This document shows, piece by piece, positions 22,001-31,866 of a DNA stretch of 64,000 nucleotides (position 1 is the first letter of the stretch; every line of letters starts with the position of its first letter). Below the pieces are notes generated by a model, which did not search any database, was not told the origin of the DNA, and saw nothing but the letters and a program-made list of their open reading frames with translations. Location: the NCBI GenBank assembly GCA_030998225.1, contig JAPYXD010000686.1, positions 434,001-498,000 on the forward strand. The letters are read 5' to 3'. This DNA is from Diplolepis rosae (Eukaryota; Arthropoda; Insecta; Hymenoptera; Diplolepididae). Position numbers and translations under genes: made by a program.

Positions 22001-23321
22001 GCTCTTCCCGGAAGACCGGGCAGGAGCCGCTCCCTGACACATGGGCGACATCTTTGTCGCCCCTGTCTATGCATGTCAGGCACCTTGGTGGCGCCTTGCA
22101 ACTCTTGGCCAAGTGTCCCGTTGCGCCGCATCTCCAACAGACGTTTTTTCTGTCGGGGTTGCTGCAGCCCCGGGACCTGTGGCCGTACCCAAGGCCACTG
22201 AAGCAGCGGGCGACTTCCACGTGCCCGCGAATGCGGTACGCGACCCACCCGATCCTCAGCTTACCTAGCTGAAGCAGACGCGCGGCGTTTGCCTCAGCCA
22301 GGCGGATCACTGCAGTCTTCACCCCACCAAAGCGGGTGAAGAGCCTGCAGGACCCCTCAAAAGCCGGTCTGCCCAGTGCCAAGCACAGGGCAGACACAAC
22401 CTCCTTTTTTTCAACGGTCTCGTCGAGGTCCCTAATTTCGAGGGACCTCGTCGAGACCAGGGCTGAAATTTGCGCCCTTTCCCCGACCGCCAGGTCGAGT
22501 TCCTTTCGGAAGGCCGAAACGTCTCCCCCCTTTTTAAGGACCAGAAGGACTTCTTCCTTCCTGGTCCTCCGGATAGACAGGACCTCAAGTCCTGCCTTCC
22601 GGGGGTCGACCTTCGCCTTCATTTCCTTCAAGATGTCGGCATAGGACTGGCCGTCCTTCGCCGACACCTTGATGGCGTCGCCCGACCTGGCGGGCGTAGA
22701 GCGCTTCGACTTAGGAGTGGCGGTGGCCCCCTGCGCTTTTTGCGCCGGGTCCTCCGCCCTTTTCTCCTTTTTTTCTTCTTTTTTTTTCTTTTTCTTTTCT
22801 TTTCTCTTCTTTGTGACCACATGCCAGTCCCCTTCTTTACTTGGGGGCTGGCTCGTGGCCACCTGGGCATAAGAGGGCGAAGAGGCACCCTTTCCCCTCT
22901 TAGGAGTTTTTTCCAGAGGGGGGGAGGGTGCAGATCTCTTTTGCCCCATCACCTGATTTTTTGGGGTATCTCCCAGAGACGCCGAACGTGGTCTCTGAAA
23001 GATCCCCAATTTCCTCATAGCGGGGTGAGATTCCATTTTCTTCTGGATTTTCACCCCGCTCGCCAGGAGGCACTTGTGGGTGTTGAGCATACCGCTCAAC
23101 ACCTCAGTTGCCTCGTTCACCGAGTCTTTAACGAAGCCGGGATTATTCCTCAGCATACCCTGTTGGATAACGCTGAGGGCCCTGGCTAGTTTCTCCATTT
23201 TATCATTTTGCTCCTTCAGGAGCTGAAGGACGTCTTGCCATCCCTCAGCCCCTGGAGGAGTGTGTGAGTGCGCATATAGCGCCTTCACCTCTTTATCTCT
23301 TTCATTTTTTTTAGAATTCAT
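21975..23321 (-). CDS. LINE ORF1: gag-like protein with zinc knuckles
   Basis: 448 codons on the minus strand. The N-terminal third is helical and Lys-rich. The middle is a long Lys/Glu stretch (including KKRKEKKKKKKEEKKEKR). The C-terminal end holds the RNA-binding knuckles. The first (CFSGLGYGHRSRGC) has Gly where the second Cys is expected; the second (CWRCGATGHLAKSC) is intact; a third R1-type CLTC...C follows. The stop codon (about 21975) lies within the first codons of ORF2, an overlap typical of R1-like elements. It packages LINE RNA in this family. Confidence 0.87.
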   Translation of the reverse strand: MNSKKNERDKEVKALYAHSHTPPGAEGWQDVLQLLKEQNDKMEKLARALSVIQQGMLRNNPGFVKDSVNEATEVLSGMLNTHKCLLASGVKIQKKMESHPAMRKLGIFQRPRSASLGDTPKNQVMGQKRSAPSPPLEKTPKRGKGASSPSYAQVATSQPPSKEGDWHVVTKKRKEKKKKKKEEKKEKRAEDPAQKAQGATATPKSKRSTPARSGDAIKVSAKDGQSYADILKEMKAKVDPRKAGLEVLSIRRTRKEEVLLVLKKGGDVSAFRKELDLAVGERAQISALVSTRSLEIRDLDETVEKKEVVSALCLALGRPAFEGSCRLFTRFGGVKTAVIRLAEANAARLLQLGKLRIGWVAYRIRGHVEVARCFSGLGYGHRSRGCSNPDRKNVCWRCGATGHLAKSCKAPPRCLTCIDRGDKDVAHVSGSGSCPVFREELLRLRGRN

Positions 23322-24490
23322 ATGTAATACCGTCGTGCCTTAAGACGGTTCGCCCATCATGGGAGCCCTACCGCAGTAGGGCTACTATCCCCGCCTGTAT
23401 AGATCCCTAGTTATGTGCGCCGAATCCGAGAAGCGGCTTATCGGATGGTCGATCCTATAAGCACATTTAAATGAAGCTAGAAAAAGGTTACGGGATAGGC
23501 AAGCGCCATAATGATGCAAAAGGTTTAACGTCACCCCTATCGAGCGAGCGGTGCCGGGTCCGCCCCGACACCTGACCCGGACTTCGGGCTAGACGGTGTG
23601 CGATTTATCCTACGCAGCGTCGGATATAAGGAAATACTGACCAGGTAATCCTTCATTCCTGCGCCCGGACGTCCATGATTTCAACCCCGAAATTGGCTCC
23701 AGACAGCAGAAACGTGAGCGGTTTTCCCAATTTAACATGTGGTTTCACGAGATCTTTGCCCTTCGCGGCTGAGCACCGGAGGGACTTACATTTACTCATA
23801 TTACTTCCACAGAGGTGAGGTACTGACATCGCGTCCTACCCTGGTCGAGAGGCTACTACTCCTTCCTTGGCTAGTCTATCGGGAATATCCACCAGGCGCC
23901 GGCCGCAGCCCCATTCACTCAGCATCCCATTCATTCTGGTGTGTGTGGGTGTCGGTGTCGTGCATGTGATTGTGGTGTGACCACAAGAGCGCACGCGGGA
24001 AGTTCAGCGTCATCGCCGCATACGCATTTTGGGCGATACCCCGATTAAGGGGCCCCCCGCATTCACTCCGTGCTCGTTCATTCGGCATCAAGAGACCTGT
24101 TCAAGGTCCCCCGATGCTTTCGCTCCACACCGCGTCCTCACGCGCTTGAAAGTCGCAGAACAACCGTCGTGGCACGTGCGCCCGGCAGGCCCATCACTAG
24201 GGAAAAGCCTGTCTATGAGGCTCCCTTGGCGGCCATCCTGACGGCGACAGCCCTACTGCTGGCAGAGTCCTTGTGGCTACTACCGTTGGTGGGCTGCAGG
24301 ACGCGTCTGCTCCGTGCTTGGACTCATGCATACACCTCGGCGTGACCCTGCCCGCCCGCAAAACGCTCTCTCGGTTGTTAGGCGTGTTGTGTTCAGTGTC
24401 GCTGTAATGTGTTGTGTCATATTGCTGTCTGTGTGCCCCCTCCTCCTTTCTCATCCGGGCTTGGGACCGGCAATGGCGGAGTTGGATTTT
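23322..24490 (-). promoter_or_regulatory. LINE 5' untranslated region
   Basis: About 1.1 kb of GC- and CpG-rich sequence directly upstream of ORF1, without a long open frame. In R1-type LINEs this region carries the internal promoter; no specific promoter element was identified. Confidence 0.6.
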
Positions 24491-24690
24491 TCCTGCTACA
24501 GGGTCCCCAAAACGCTTATCAAGCCACTGCTTTGCTTCAACAGTATTTTTTTCTATCAAAAAGCAATGTTTGATTAACACTCGAAACTCTTTTTCATCCA
24601 TTGTTTTGAATAAGACAGAAGTTGCTTCACCAAAACCTCTGTATCTTCTGAAATAAACGTCAGATGGTCATGAAATTTTGACACTTACTA
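24490..24690 (-). pseudogene. mariner transposase N-terminal fragment
   Basis: The minus frame starts MDEKEFRVLIKHCFLIEKN and continues TVEAKQWLDKRFGD, the start of the same irritans-type mariner transposase seen at 4215-4815. Nucleotide similarity to that copy also covers the stretch upstream of the ATG (GTTGCTTCACCAAAACCTCTGTA). It is cut off by the LINE on one side and by the errantivirus-like sequence at about 24690 on the other. About 33 codons survive. Confidence 0.85.
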
Positions 24691-25049
24691 TACCCGTACG
24701 CATTCAATACCCGTAGAAATAGAAACCTCTATAGTTACACTAGAAGAATTTGAAGAAATCACAACGAATAGTACTTTAATTAAATCAATTACGAATTAAA
24801 TTAACACTTTCACGAACAAGAATGAAAACAAATTCTCTGAAGAATTAATTGAAAAATTTATCAATTTCAATGACACAGAACAAACATCAGCTCAATTATA
24901 TAGAATTCGAGGAGAAAATAGAGATGAACTAATCAAAGAATTACTTCGTTTGGATCACTCAAATCGAGAAGATCTAGACCATGTAATAAATGCTGCTATG
25001 CATTCAATACCTATGGTTGATGAACGACCAATTTTCTCGAAACAATATA
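24690..25049 (+). pseudogene. Errantivirus-like pol: protease/RT linker
   Basis: The plus frame includes ELLRLDHSNREDLDHVINA and HSIPMVDERPIFSKQY, matching the conserved Leu-x-x-x-His and Pro-Ile-x-x-(K/R)-Gln-Tyr stretch just before gypsy-type RT. The sequence is interrupted after KQYT by a transposon at 25050 and resumes at 26273 with SSAHKEEITK, in register with the usual H-K-E-E-I. At least one in-frame stop is present. Confidence 0.75.
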
Positions 25050-25093
25050 CAGGGTGAGGCACATAAAGTATTACAGAGCGATAGCACTCAAAC

Positions 25094-25255
25094 CAGTGTT
25101 CTCAGAACGTGGACGTAAACGGCCCCCACCATAGATGCTTCGAGCTCATTGTGTCTTCCTCATTCAATCAACCTATGGCAGTAGAGCGAGGAAGAAGTCA
25201 TGAGCTGGTAGCGTCCATGGTGGGAGCTGTTTACGTCCACGTTCTGCGAACACTG
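25094..25255. mobile_element. hAT-type MITE, copy 1 (162 bp)
   Basis: Begins CAGTGTTCTCAGAACGTGGA and ends GTTCTGCGAACACTG. Exact 8-bp target duplication ACTCAAAC at 25086-25093 and 25256-25263. Inverted termini of about 38 bp contain GACGTAAACGGCCCCCACCAT. It sits in the left terminal repeat of the Tc1/mariner-like element, whose right repeat shows the unoccupied sequence. Confidence 0.95.
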
Positions 25256-25399
25256 ACTCAAACTATTGATCCTATCCAAAAATGTTTCAGACAAAAGTTT
25301 CAGTGTTCGAGAAGGCCATCATACTCGACCACCCTATTTTTTATCGGTAGACGCGCTGAAGCTACGCCAAGGTCAACTCCATATCTCATTTTTGAGTCA

Positions 25400-25932
25400 T
25401 GTGCTTTTTTCTGATGGAGCTAACTTCGCAAATACGGGAAATGTGAATAGGCATAATACGCTTTATTGAGCAAATGAGAATCCTCGATGAATGGGAACTA
25501 TACCATTTCAACATCCGTGGTCCGTTAATTGTTGGTGTGGTATTGTCGGCGATCACGTCATGGGTCCATATTTTTTTGAAGGTCGCTTGACTGGGCACGT
25601 TTACACAAACTTTCTGCAAAACGTACTGCCTTAATTAATAGAAGACGTGCACTTGGATGTTCGCATGAACATGTGGATGCAACACGACGGTGCACCACCT
25701 CATTATGCTCTGTGTTCAAGATCTAACATCACTAGATTACTTTTTATGGGGTTTTGTCAAAGAACGCGTAATGGCGGTAGCACCTACCACGCCTGACGAC
25801 ATGAAAGAAAGAATACGCCGAGCATGTACCAAAATTACGCCACAAATGTTGGCTCAAGTTAGATGGTCTTTTCATCAGCGAATTAACGAGTGCTTACAAG
25901 TCGAGGGTTATGACTTTGAGCATCTTCTGTAG
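25400..25932 (+). pseudogene. Transposase of the Tc1/mariner-like element (DDE_3 type)
   Basis: The frame 25690-25932 reads LTSLDYFLWGFVKERVMAVA, then DMKERIRRACTKITPQMLAQ and a C-terminal VEGYDFEHLL, the end of insect DDE_3-type transposases. Just upstream in another frame are NCWCGIVGDHVMGPYFFEG and NMWMQHDGAPPHY, which include the Gln-His-Asp-Gly-Ala-Pro catalytic motif. A frameshift near 25690 and stops (for example after the NVLP motif) make it non-functional. The N-terminal DNA-binding part is missing. Confidence 0.85.
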
Positions 25933-26272
25933 GTAGACCCAAACCAAGGTTAGTGGATCCTTTGAAAGTGATTATCCCGATATGTTTCGATATTTTGACT
26001 ATTTTTATACTTTGCGTGATTAGAATGACTTTGTGTTGTAGGTCACTGAATTCGTCTCAAAATGGGTAATAATGTCATCGAAAAGAAATACATGGTTCCA
26101 TTTTAAAAAGTGGAGTTGACCTTGACGTAGCTTCACCGCCTCCACCGAAAAAATGGAGTGGTCCAGTATGACGGCCTTCTCGGACACTGAAACTTTTGTC
26201 TGAAACATTTTTGGATATGATCAACAGTTTGAGTGATATCGCTCTGTAACACTTTATGTGCCTCACACTGTA

Positions 26273-26800
26273 TATTTTCATCAGCACACAAAGAAGAAAT
26301 TACTAAATAAGTCAATTAACTTTTGAAAAATAGAATAATATATCTTCTTAATCACCTTTTAACACGCCAGTGTTTATTGTACCTAAAAAACTCGTCTCAC
26401 ACGGTCAAAGAAAATGAAGAATAGTTTTAAACTTTAGAAAATTAAACCAAAAAGCAATCGGAGATTCGTATCCATTACTAAATATTATTGATATTTTAGA
26501 TCAACTTCGAAAGGCACGATATTTTTCAATCTTTGATTTAGGCACTAGATTCCATCATATTCCAAAGGATCCTAAAGATTCACTTGAAACAACCTTTTCA
26601 ACTTCAGATGGACACTACAAATTTGATAGAATGCCTTTTGACTTAAAAAATGCGCCAGCAACATCCCAGACTCATGGATATGGTATTAAGATAATTACAA
26701 GGGACAAAGCTCTTTGTTTATTTGGATGATATTGTCTTATATGCGTATACATTAGAAGAACATGAAGGAAAATTTGATGAGCTTATTGTAAAATTCTATA
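26273..26800 (+). pseudogene. Errantivirus-like reverse transcriptase core
   Basis: In shifting frames the sequence reads PVFIVPKK, DSYPLLNIIDILDQLRKARY, FDLGTRFHHIPKDPKDS, FDRMPFDLKNAPATS and LFVYLDDIVLYA. These are the ordered RT motifs of gypsy-type elements, with the Tyr-Leu-Asp-Asp catalytic box intact near 26716-26727. Frameshifts and stops between them show decay. Reading stops abruptly at about 26798 in an insertion. Confidence 0.85.
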
Positions 26801-27436
26801 TTTTACTCTCATAAGTAAGTTATAATGTTAGCTCGTGCACATAAATCCGTTTACATGAAATGCGGTGAATTGTAAACGATATGTATTTTTATATTAAAAT
26901 ACCCATTATTTGGGTGCCAGGAGTAGACTGTTCGAATCCGTTGAACGAATCTCGCAATCACAAATCCCGCTCACTACAGTGAACACATTTACTTTCACAA
27001 AAAGCGAATCGACTTTCATGGATGTACTGAATCATGAATTCAGCATCCCTATTTACGAATCCAGATCTGCATTCCACAATCTGCTCCTTCCAATCTTATT
27101 TATCTTATTTAGGAAGACATAAGGTTCAAAACGCGACACTGCAATCATTATTTAAAAGAAAGAATGTAACACTATACACGAAACCAAAAGAATGCCATAA
27201 GAACAGTAAACATACCTCGTCGATCCTCTCAGATCGTAGCGAGTAACGTAGCGATATAAAATTGTTGCACCCATGAGCCAAACATAACTAACTGAAGAAT
27301 AATTATTTTGATTTTTCGACTTCGAAATTTGTTTCCGCCCATTATTACATAAATGTAACGCGTAATTACAATCTGATCAATTACCTTGTAGGTTTAGTCT
27401 AATGAATCTCTAACAGAACTTACATTCATATTATCG
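26801..27436. mobile_element. Unidentified ~0.64-kb insertion in the RT gene
   Basis: Sequence between KFDELIVKF (left) and RLRKTILHSQPDE (right), which are adjacent residues in related RTs. It has no gypsy coding content. It includes a 70-codon frame at 26910-27122 without known motifs and a TGTTAGC..GGTTACA pair near its ends that could mark a solo LTR. No target duplication was confirmed. Confidence 0.5.
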
Positions 27437-28170
27437 GTTACATTAAGAATCGACTTAGAAAAACTATCTTACATTCACAACCTGATGAACGTGAAATTCT
27501 CAGATTGGAAGTAGCTTATTCAGGACACATTATAGATAAAAACGGAGTCAGACGCGACACTAAAAAAATAAAAACAGGACATGAATTTCCATGACCAAAA
27601 AATGAAAAAAACATTGAACAATTTTAAGGATCAGCCAGTTACAATAGAAGATTTATTTCAAATTTTTCTAAAATTGCAAGTCCTTGAACATATCACTTGA
27701 AGAAAAATATAGCTTTGGATTGGAACGAGAAACAAGTAGCATTCGTTATATTAAAACAAAAATTGTGCGAAGAAACTTTATTGCAGCAACCCGATTTTTC
27801 CAAACCCTTTATATTAGCTACTGATGCATCTGGATATGCGATAGGATGCATACTTTCTTAATAAAAATGATACTTATGAAAAAAAGGCATTAGGTATAGT
27901 CTACTCAGTTCAACACTTTCGACCTCACCTTTATGGCAGAAGTTTCACCCTAGTAACTGATCATAAATCATTGGTATAGTTCCAAAACTATAAAGATCCT
28001 TGTTCTCCTGAAAGGGAACAAAAACCAAAGATTATTGAAAATAAATCCATATCAGTAAATATACCTGGAAGAAAAAGAGGTGGGCCAAGATAGGCTGCAT
28101 TAAAAACTTTGGAGAAAAATAAAAATGAACCACAAAAAAAGACACAGAAGAAATATGAAAATGAGAAACT
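27437..28170 (+). pseudogene. Errantivirus-like RT end and RNase H
   Basis: Reads EVAYSGHIIDKNGVRRD, YNRRFISNFSKIASP, ALDWNEKQVAFVILKQKL, PFILATDASGYAIGCILS and, after a frameshift, LYGRSFTLVTDHKSLV. These are the RT thumb and RNase H motifs with the Asp of TDASG and the Asp-His-Lys-Ser-Leu box. Several frame changes. Truncated by the TTAA element at 28174. Confidence 0.85.
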
Positions 28171-28173
28171 TAA

Positions 28174-28897
28174 GGGAGGATTCTACTTTGTTTGGTAGAA
28201 AAAATCGATGATTTTTTAGGAATTTGTTTTTAGGAAATTATTAAAGATAGAGAGCTACAATCTAGTATGGTTTAGAAAAAACATTTATTCTGTAAATATT
28301 TTTTTTTGACTTGCTAGATGAAAGAGGGGCGTGGGGGGGCATTGAATAATGGCAGTATGTCCTTAACGAGATGACTCGCTAGAGGAAGTAATTGAGCCAA
28401 AACCAATGATCTGAAATACAAAAACCTGACATATTCTTAATATGTACCGATTTCTGCATATAATGAACCACGATTATTTGATAATGATGGAAAACTAAAA
28501 AGTTATTAATTTTTCGAAAAAATTCTTGATTTTTTTCAAATGTTCTGTCACAAATTATGATGTAAAACGAGCAATTGTTAATATTTTTTGACGATTGTGG
28601 TTCACTTTTTGCACACAACCCTGATACACATTTGTGCCAAATTTGGTAGCGATTGGTCGATTAGAACGTCTTGAATCACTTCCGTTAGGTCGAAAAACGT
28701 GGTTTTGAGATAAACGCGTTTAAAGTTTTTACAAACAGTTTTGTCATACGTAGGTACCATTATAAATACAGCTGTAACATTCTTTCTATTTTGAATTTCT
28801 TAATGAAATTTTAGGGCAGTATTTCTATGATACTAAGGAACATTTTTAGGTAAAAAAAAAAAATCGATTTTTTTACTCAACGAAGTAGAATCCTCCC
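28174..28897. mobile_element. TTAA-flanked non-autonomous element, copy 2 (724 bp)
   Basis: TTAA at 28170-28173 and 28898-28901; termini GGGAGGATTCTACTTTGTT and GAAGTAGAATCCTCCC. The interior shares blocks with copy 1 at 16744-17455: GATACAC..., ATCACTTCCG(T/C)(T/A)AGG and TTTTGAGA(T/A)AAACGCGTT, plus a GGGGGGGCATTGAA(T/C)AATGGC block. No transposase is encoded. It belongs to the same family as copy 1, diverged. Confidence 0.9.
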
Positions 28898-28901
28898 TTA
28901 A

Positions 28902-29711
28902 CGAAGATAAGAATGCAATTCATTCAGACTATTAATTTATCAAAAACCCCTTAATTAATAAAAAACAGATTTAGATTGTTCTTCCGAACACTGATATATT
29001 AGTGGATCACAATTTCATACAATACGATAATACCCCCTTAGAAAATTCTGGAGAAGAAAATCAAAGAAACCCCCTGATGATAGGGAACAGCTGACAGTAA
29101 ACATGACGATAAACCGCAATATGATCGAATGTTAAAATCAACTTACCGTGCGTAAGGACAAGTGAACGTATTTTATTTCTACGAAAGCAGAAAAACGTGA
29201 TAATGGATCGAAAATTTTACAAAAGCGTAATAAATTGCCTTAATTTAAAAATGTATGCATAGAACATACACAAGAATTTCGACGAGGATTACAATATCAT
29301 TTTGCATTACCAATAGAATTTGAAATACAGGAAAATCTAAGTGACATATTAAAAAATATTAAATTATTAATTTTTTCACTTAATCCAAAAGCAAAAACTC
29401 TAAAATCACGCACAGTCAGTATAGCAAAAACGCCTGAAGTTAATAAAATTTTAGGGGAAGAAATTCTAAGCACTATGAAATTAGCTTTTTCTGACTCACC
29501 AGTGAGAATCACAATATGCAATGGAATTACATAATATGCAACTAAAAAACAACAATCTCAATTGATCGAAGAATCTGACTTATCGGCTTTATGGTAGGTG
29601 GACATAAAGGCGTCACTAAAACTTTCAATACGATCCGTCAAAATTAATATTGGCAAAATATGAAACTTGACATTCAAAAATATATTCAAACTTGTTCAAA
29701 ATATCAATTAA
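28902..29711 (+). pseudogene. Errantivirus-like integrase N-terminal region
   Basis: Mostly decayed. The end reads GGHKGVTKTFNTIRQN, MKLDIQKYIQTCSKYQLKK, the His-x-x-(K/G)..Cys-x-x-Cys zinc-binding segment of retroelement integrases, with the second Cys changed to Tyr. It stops at 29711, where the Helentron block begins; the core domain resumes at 36368. Confidence 0.78.
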
Positions 29712-29713
29712 AA

Positions 29714-30025
29714 AACTAGTAGAAAATAGAGAACCGAAAAAAACTAGCAGAAAATAGAGAACGGAAAAACACAATTTTTAGCCACACGTTACCGTAAAAA
29801 GTTTTACTTCCCCACGATGTGATGTCCTCGTTTTTAAATGTTGATTAGCCGAACCCTCGACATTAAGTGTTCTTGAAATTTTTATCAATGTTATCAATTT
29901 TCAAATGTAGAGAGTAGTGTATCGCGGGGAAGTAAAACTTTTCACGGTGACGTGTGGCTAAAAATTGTGTTTTTCCGTTCTCTATTTTCTGCTAGTTTTT
30001 TTCGGTTCTCTATTTTCTACTAGTT
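29714..30025. repeat. 312-bp hairpin at the end of the Helentron block
   Basis: Arms of about 110 bp are reverse complements: CTAGTAGAAAATAGAGAACC..AGCAGAAAATAGAGAACGG..AATTTTTAGCCACACGT..GTAAAA(A/C)TTTTACTTCCCC, around a loop of about 90 bp. It abuts the gypsy junction and the Helentron 3' end. It shares the AAGTAAAACTTTT motif with both Helentron ends, so it may be a related non-autonomous copy or the element's own terminal structure. Confidence 0.85.
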
Positions 30026-30042
30026 GTTTTTACTTCTTTTTT

Positions 30043-30178
30043 ATTTCTATCTAGTTCGGCGTGAAAAGTTTTACTTCTAATGCGTGTAGTTTTTACACGT
30101 TCCAGTTTTTATTTCTATCTAGTTCGGCGTGAAAAGTTTTACTTCTAATGCGTGTAGTTTTTACACGTTCCAGTTTTT
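30043..30178. repeat. Tandem duplicate of the Helentron 3' end (2 x 68 bp)
   Basis: Two consecutive 68-bp units (30043-30110, 30111-30178), nearly identical. Each contains TCTAGTTCGGCGTGAAAAG, TTTTACTTCTAATGCGTG and a small stem CGTGTAG-TTTTT-ACACG. Tandem termini are common in rolling-circle elements. Confidence 0.9.
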
Positions 30179-30490
30179 TTTTTGTTTCATTCATTTTAGA
30201 TAAACCAGTAAAAAGTATTGATGGTCACCGCAAGGCACTATTTGTAAGAGAGGGGCTACCAATTGAGCTGATAACTTGTTCCAGAATAAATATTTTTATT
30301 TGAAATTTTTGTGAAAATTACTTAAAATATAATGTAAAAACTTGGTATTCTATATCAAATAAAAAACATATAATAGTTTTTAAAAAATAGTATTTACAAG
30401 AAAAATTTACAAGTATACATTAACTGAAATACACATTCTATTGAATAAGAGCAGCAAATGAAATTGTGGTGGCTAAATTGTGTAAGTTTG

Positions 30491-30907
30491 TTAAATTTCA
30501 ATATCTGTAATGTCGATATTTCCTTTATCTTGCAAAGCATCGTTAAAATGAGAAACAAGTGGCTTGTGGTAACTGAAGTAAGTAATGAAAGTTCGCGATT
30601 TCAAATTATACAAGTACTTAGAAAATACTGCATCGATAGTTGTGCCATGTTTCGTTGTAGATTCTTGTGGATCATTATTCATTGTAAGATCGAAAGTGTC
30701 TTTAAGGAATTGTATAACAGTCTTTCCTTGTTCAGTCGAAAAATCGATATTAAAATCACCAGCGAGAATCATTGATATTTTATGGTAGTCCGTCCGCAGT
30801 AACTGCGCGCCAGCAGCAGAATACGTTAGTAAAGTTTCGTGTAGAAATAGTTTCATTTGGTCGATATTTGGATTTGGAAATATGTAAATATGTAAATCAT
30901 AGCACAC
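30491..30907 (-). pseudogene. Helentron endonuclease domain (APE-like), partial
   Basis: The frame contains KISMILAGDFNIDFSTEQG, KHGTTIDAVFSKYL and YFSYHKPLVS. These are the Gly-Asp-Phe-Asn, Thr-Ile-Asp and His motifs of an exonuclease-endonuclease-phosphatase fold, typical of the C-terminal domain of arthropod Helentron proteins. The N-terminal half of the domain, with its catalytic Glu, is missing. The domain joins the helicase frame at about 30853-30907, out of frame. Residues visible here look conserved. Confidence 0.83.
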
Positions 30908-31866
30908 GCCGAAACAAGTGGTAGTTGATTTCTCTTCGCGACAATTGTCTTGTTATTATTTAATGAGATCGTAGCTGTCCTTCTGTTAATCGGAACTGCA
31001 TGACGGGCCAAGTTGTGATGTTGAATATAAGCAGCTGCTGTTTTGCTCATTTTTTGCCCTGTTTTTCCATTGTCATCAAAGTCAAGCCACACTCGAGTTA
31101 TTCTTGAGTCCTTATCTTGTTCCACATGTAACAGTCGTCTGCTGGCTCCATTAGCTAATCCGTCTGTCACGTCGATGTTTGCTGTAATAACGTAACGCTT
31201 ACCTTTAACAAAAATAGTTTCATAAGGTAATCCTTGTGTATCAATCACGGACATTTTGTGTAGTTTTTGCCTAATGAAAGCTAGTTGTTGAGCATTATAG
31301 TATCCAGTATAAACGTCAATCGCAGTTGAAGTAATTTTTTCTGACGAGCCTTGCAAAACTGAATTATTGTACTGTGAAACCGAATTGTTGTCTAAGAAGA
31401 GTCGCACTCCATCTGGACAAAGTCTGCAAGCTTCTTCCTTTGTGAAAAATCTGGATTGAACAAGTGCTAATTCGTCGTCATCTAATGCCAAACCATTCCC
31501 AACTTTCGTTAATAAGGACGAGAACATAGCATTTGCCTGTCGCATTACTTGCGTTAGCTGAAAGTAATGCAGGGCTCGCCATAGACTAGGCCCTGCAATA
31601 CTTTGCTTAATTTGTTTATATATTGGAGTAGCCCGTACGGGGGGAAGTTGTCGCAAGTCTCCAATCAAAATAATGTCCAGTCCTCCGAAGTTTGTGTTAA
31701 AGTTTCCAGTGATTTGCTTTAGTCTTGAATCAATCTGCGATAGTAGTTCCGCCCCCACCATGCTAATCTCATCAATAATTAAAACCTTCACAAACTTAAA
31801 GAGTGACCTGTACTGATAACAAACTTCAGTTGATAAGTGTTGCAGTTTGCTAAGACTTATTTTCAA
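30853..31866 (-). pseudogene. Helentron PIF1-type helicase, second part
   Basis: The frame starts with TTVHTALKISLSKL (before the annotated Met) and includes FVKVLIIDEISMVGAEL (Walker B), DIILIGDLRQLPPV and YFQLTQVMRQANAMF, then RRTATISLNNNKTIVAKRNQ and PLVSACAM. It stops there: the final motifs (T-x-H-K-S-Q-G and V-A-L-S-R) are absent, and the frame jumps to the endonuclease segment. About 30 residues that normally link Walker A to this part are also deleted at the boundary near 31866. Confidence 0.87.

Larger units (their letters stand above)
19720..24490 (-). mobile_element. R1-like non-LTR retrotransposon, copy 1
   Basis: Minus-strand element with a GC-rich 5' UTR (about 23322-24490), ORF1 (23321-21975) and an overlapping ORF2 ending at 19720. 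GC content is far above the flanks. It ends inside a mariner fragment on its 5' side (24490). ORF2 lacks the Cys-His module normally found after the RT in R1-type elements, so the 3' end is truncated or deleted. An APE-type endonuclease with a gag-like ORF1 carrying zinc knuckles fits the R1/I group; the clade is an inference from motifs. It is not in rDNA. Confidence 0.85.
25050..26270 (+). mobile_element. Tc1/mariner-like element with ~200-bp inverted ends
   Basis: Ends CAGGGTGAGGCACATAAAGT and CAGTGTGAGGCACATAAAGT (right end read in reverse) with TA at both junctions (25048-25049 and 26271-26272). Inverted similarity extends about 200 bp inward (AAAAATGTTTCAGACAAAAG, AAGGTCAACTCCA). A remnant transposase is inside, and the left arm is itself interrupted by a 162-bp MITE. 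Removing the element restores the gypsy reading order. Confidence 0.88.

Noticed and set aside
22470..23189. 239-codon plus-strand ORF with a long Phe run
   Set aside because: It is the antisense shadow of the Lys/Glu-rich part of LINE ORF1.
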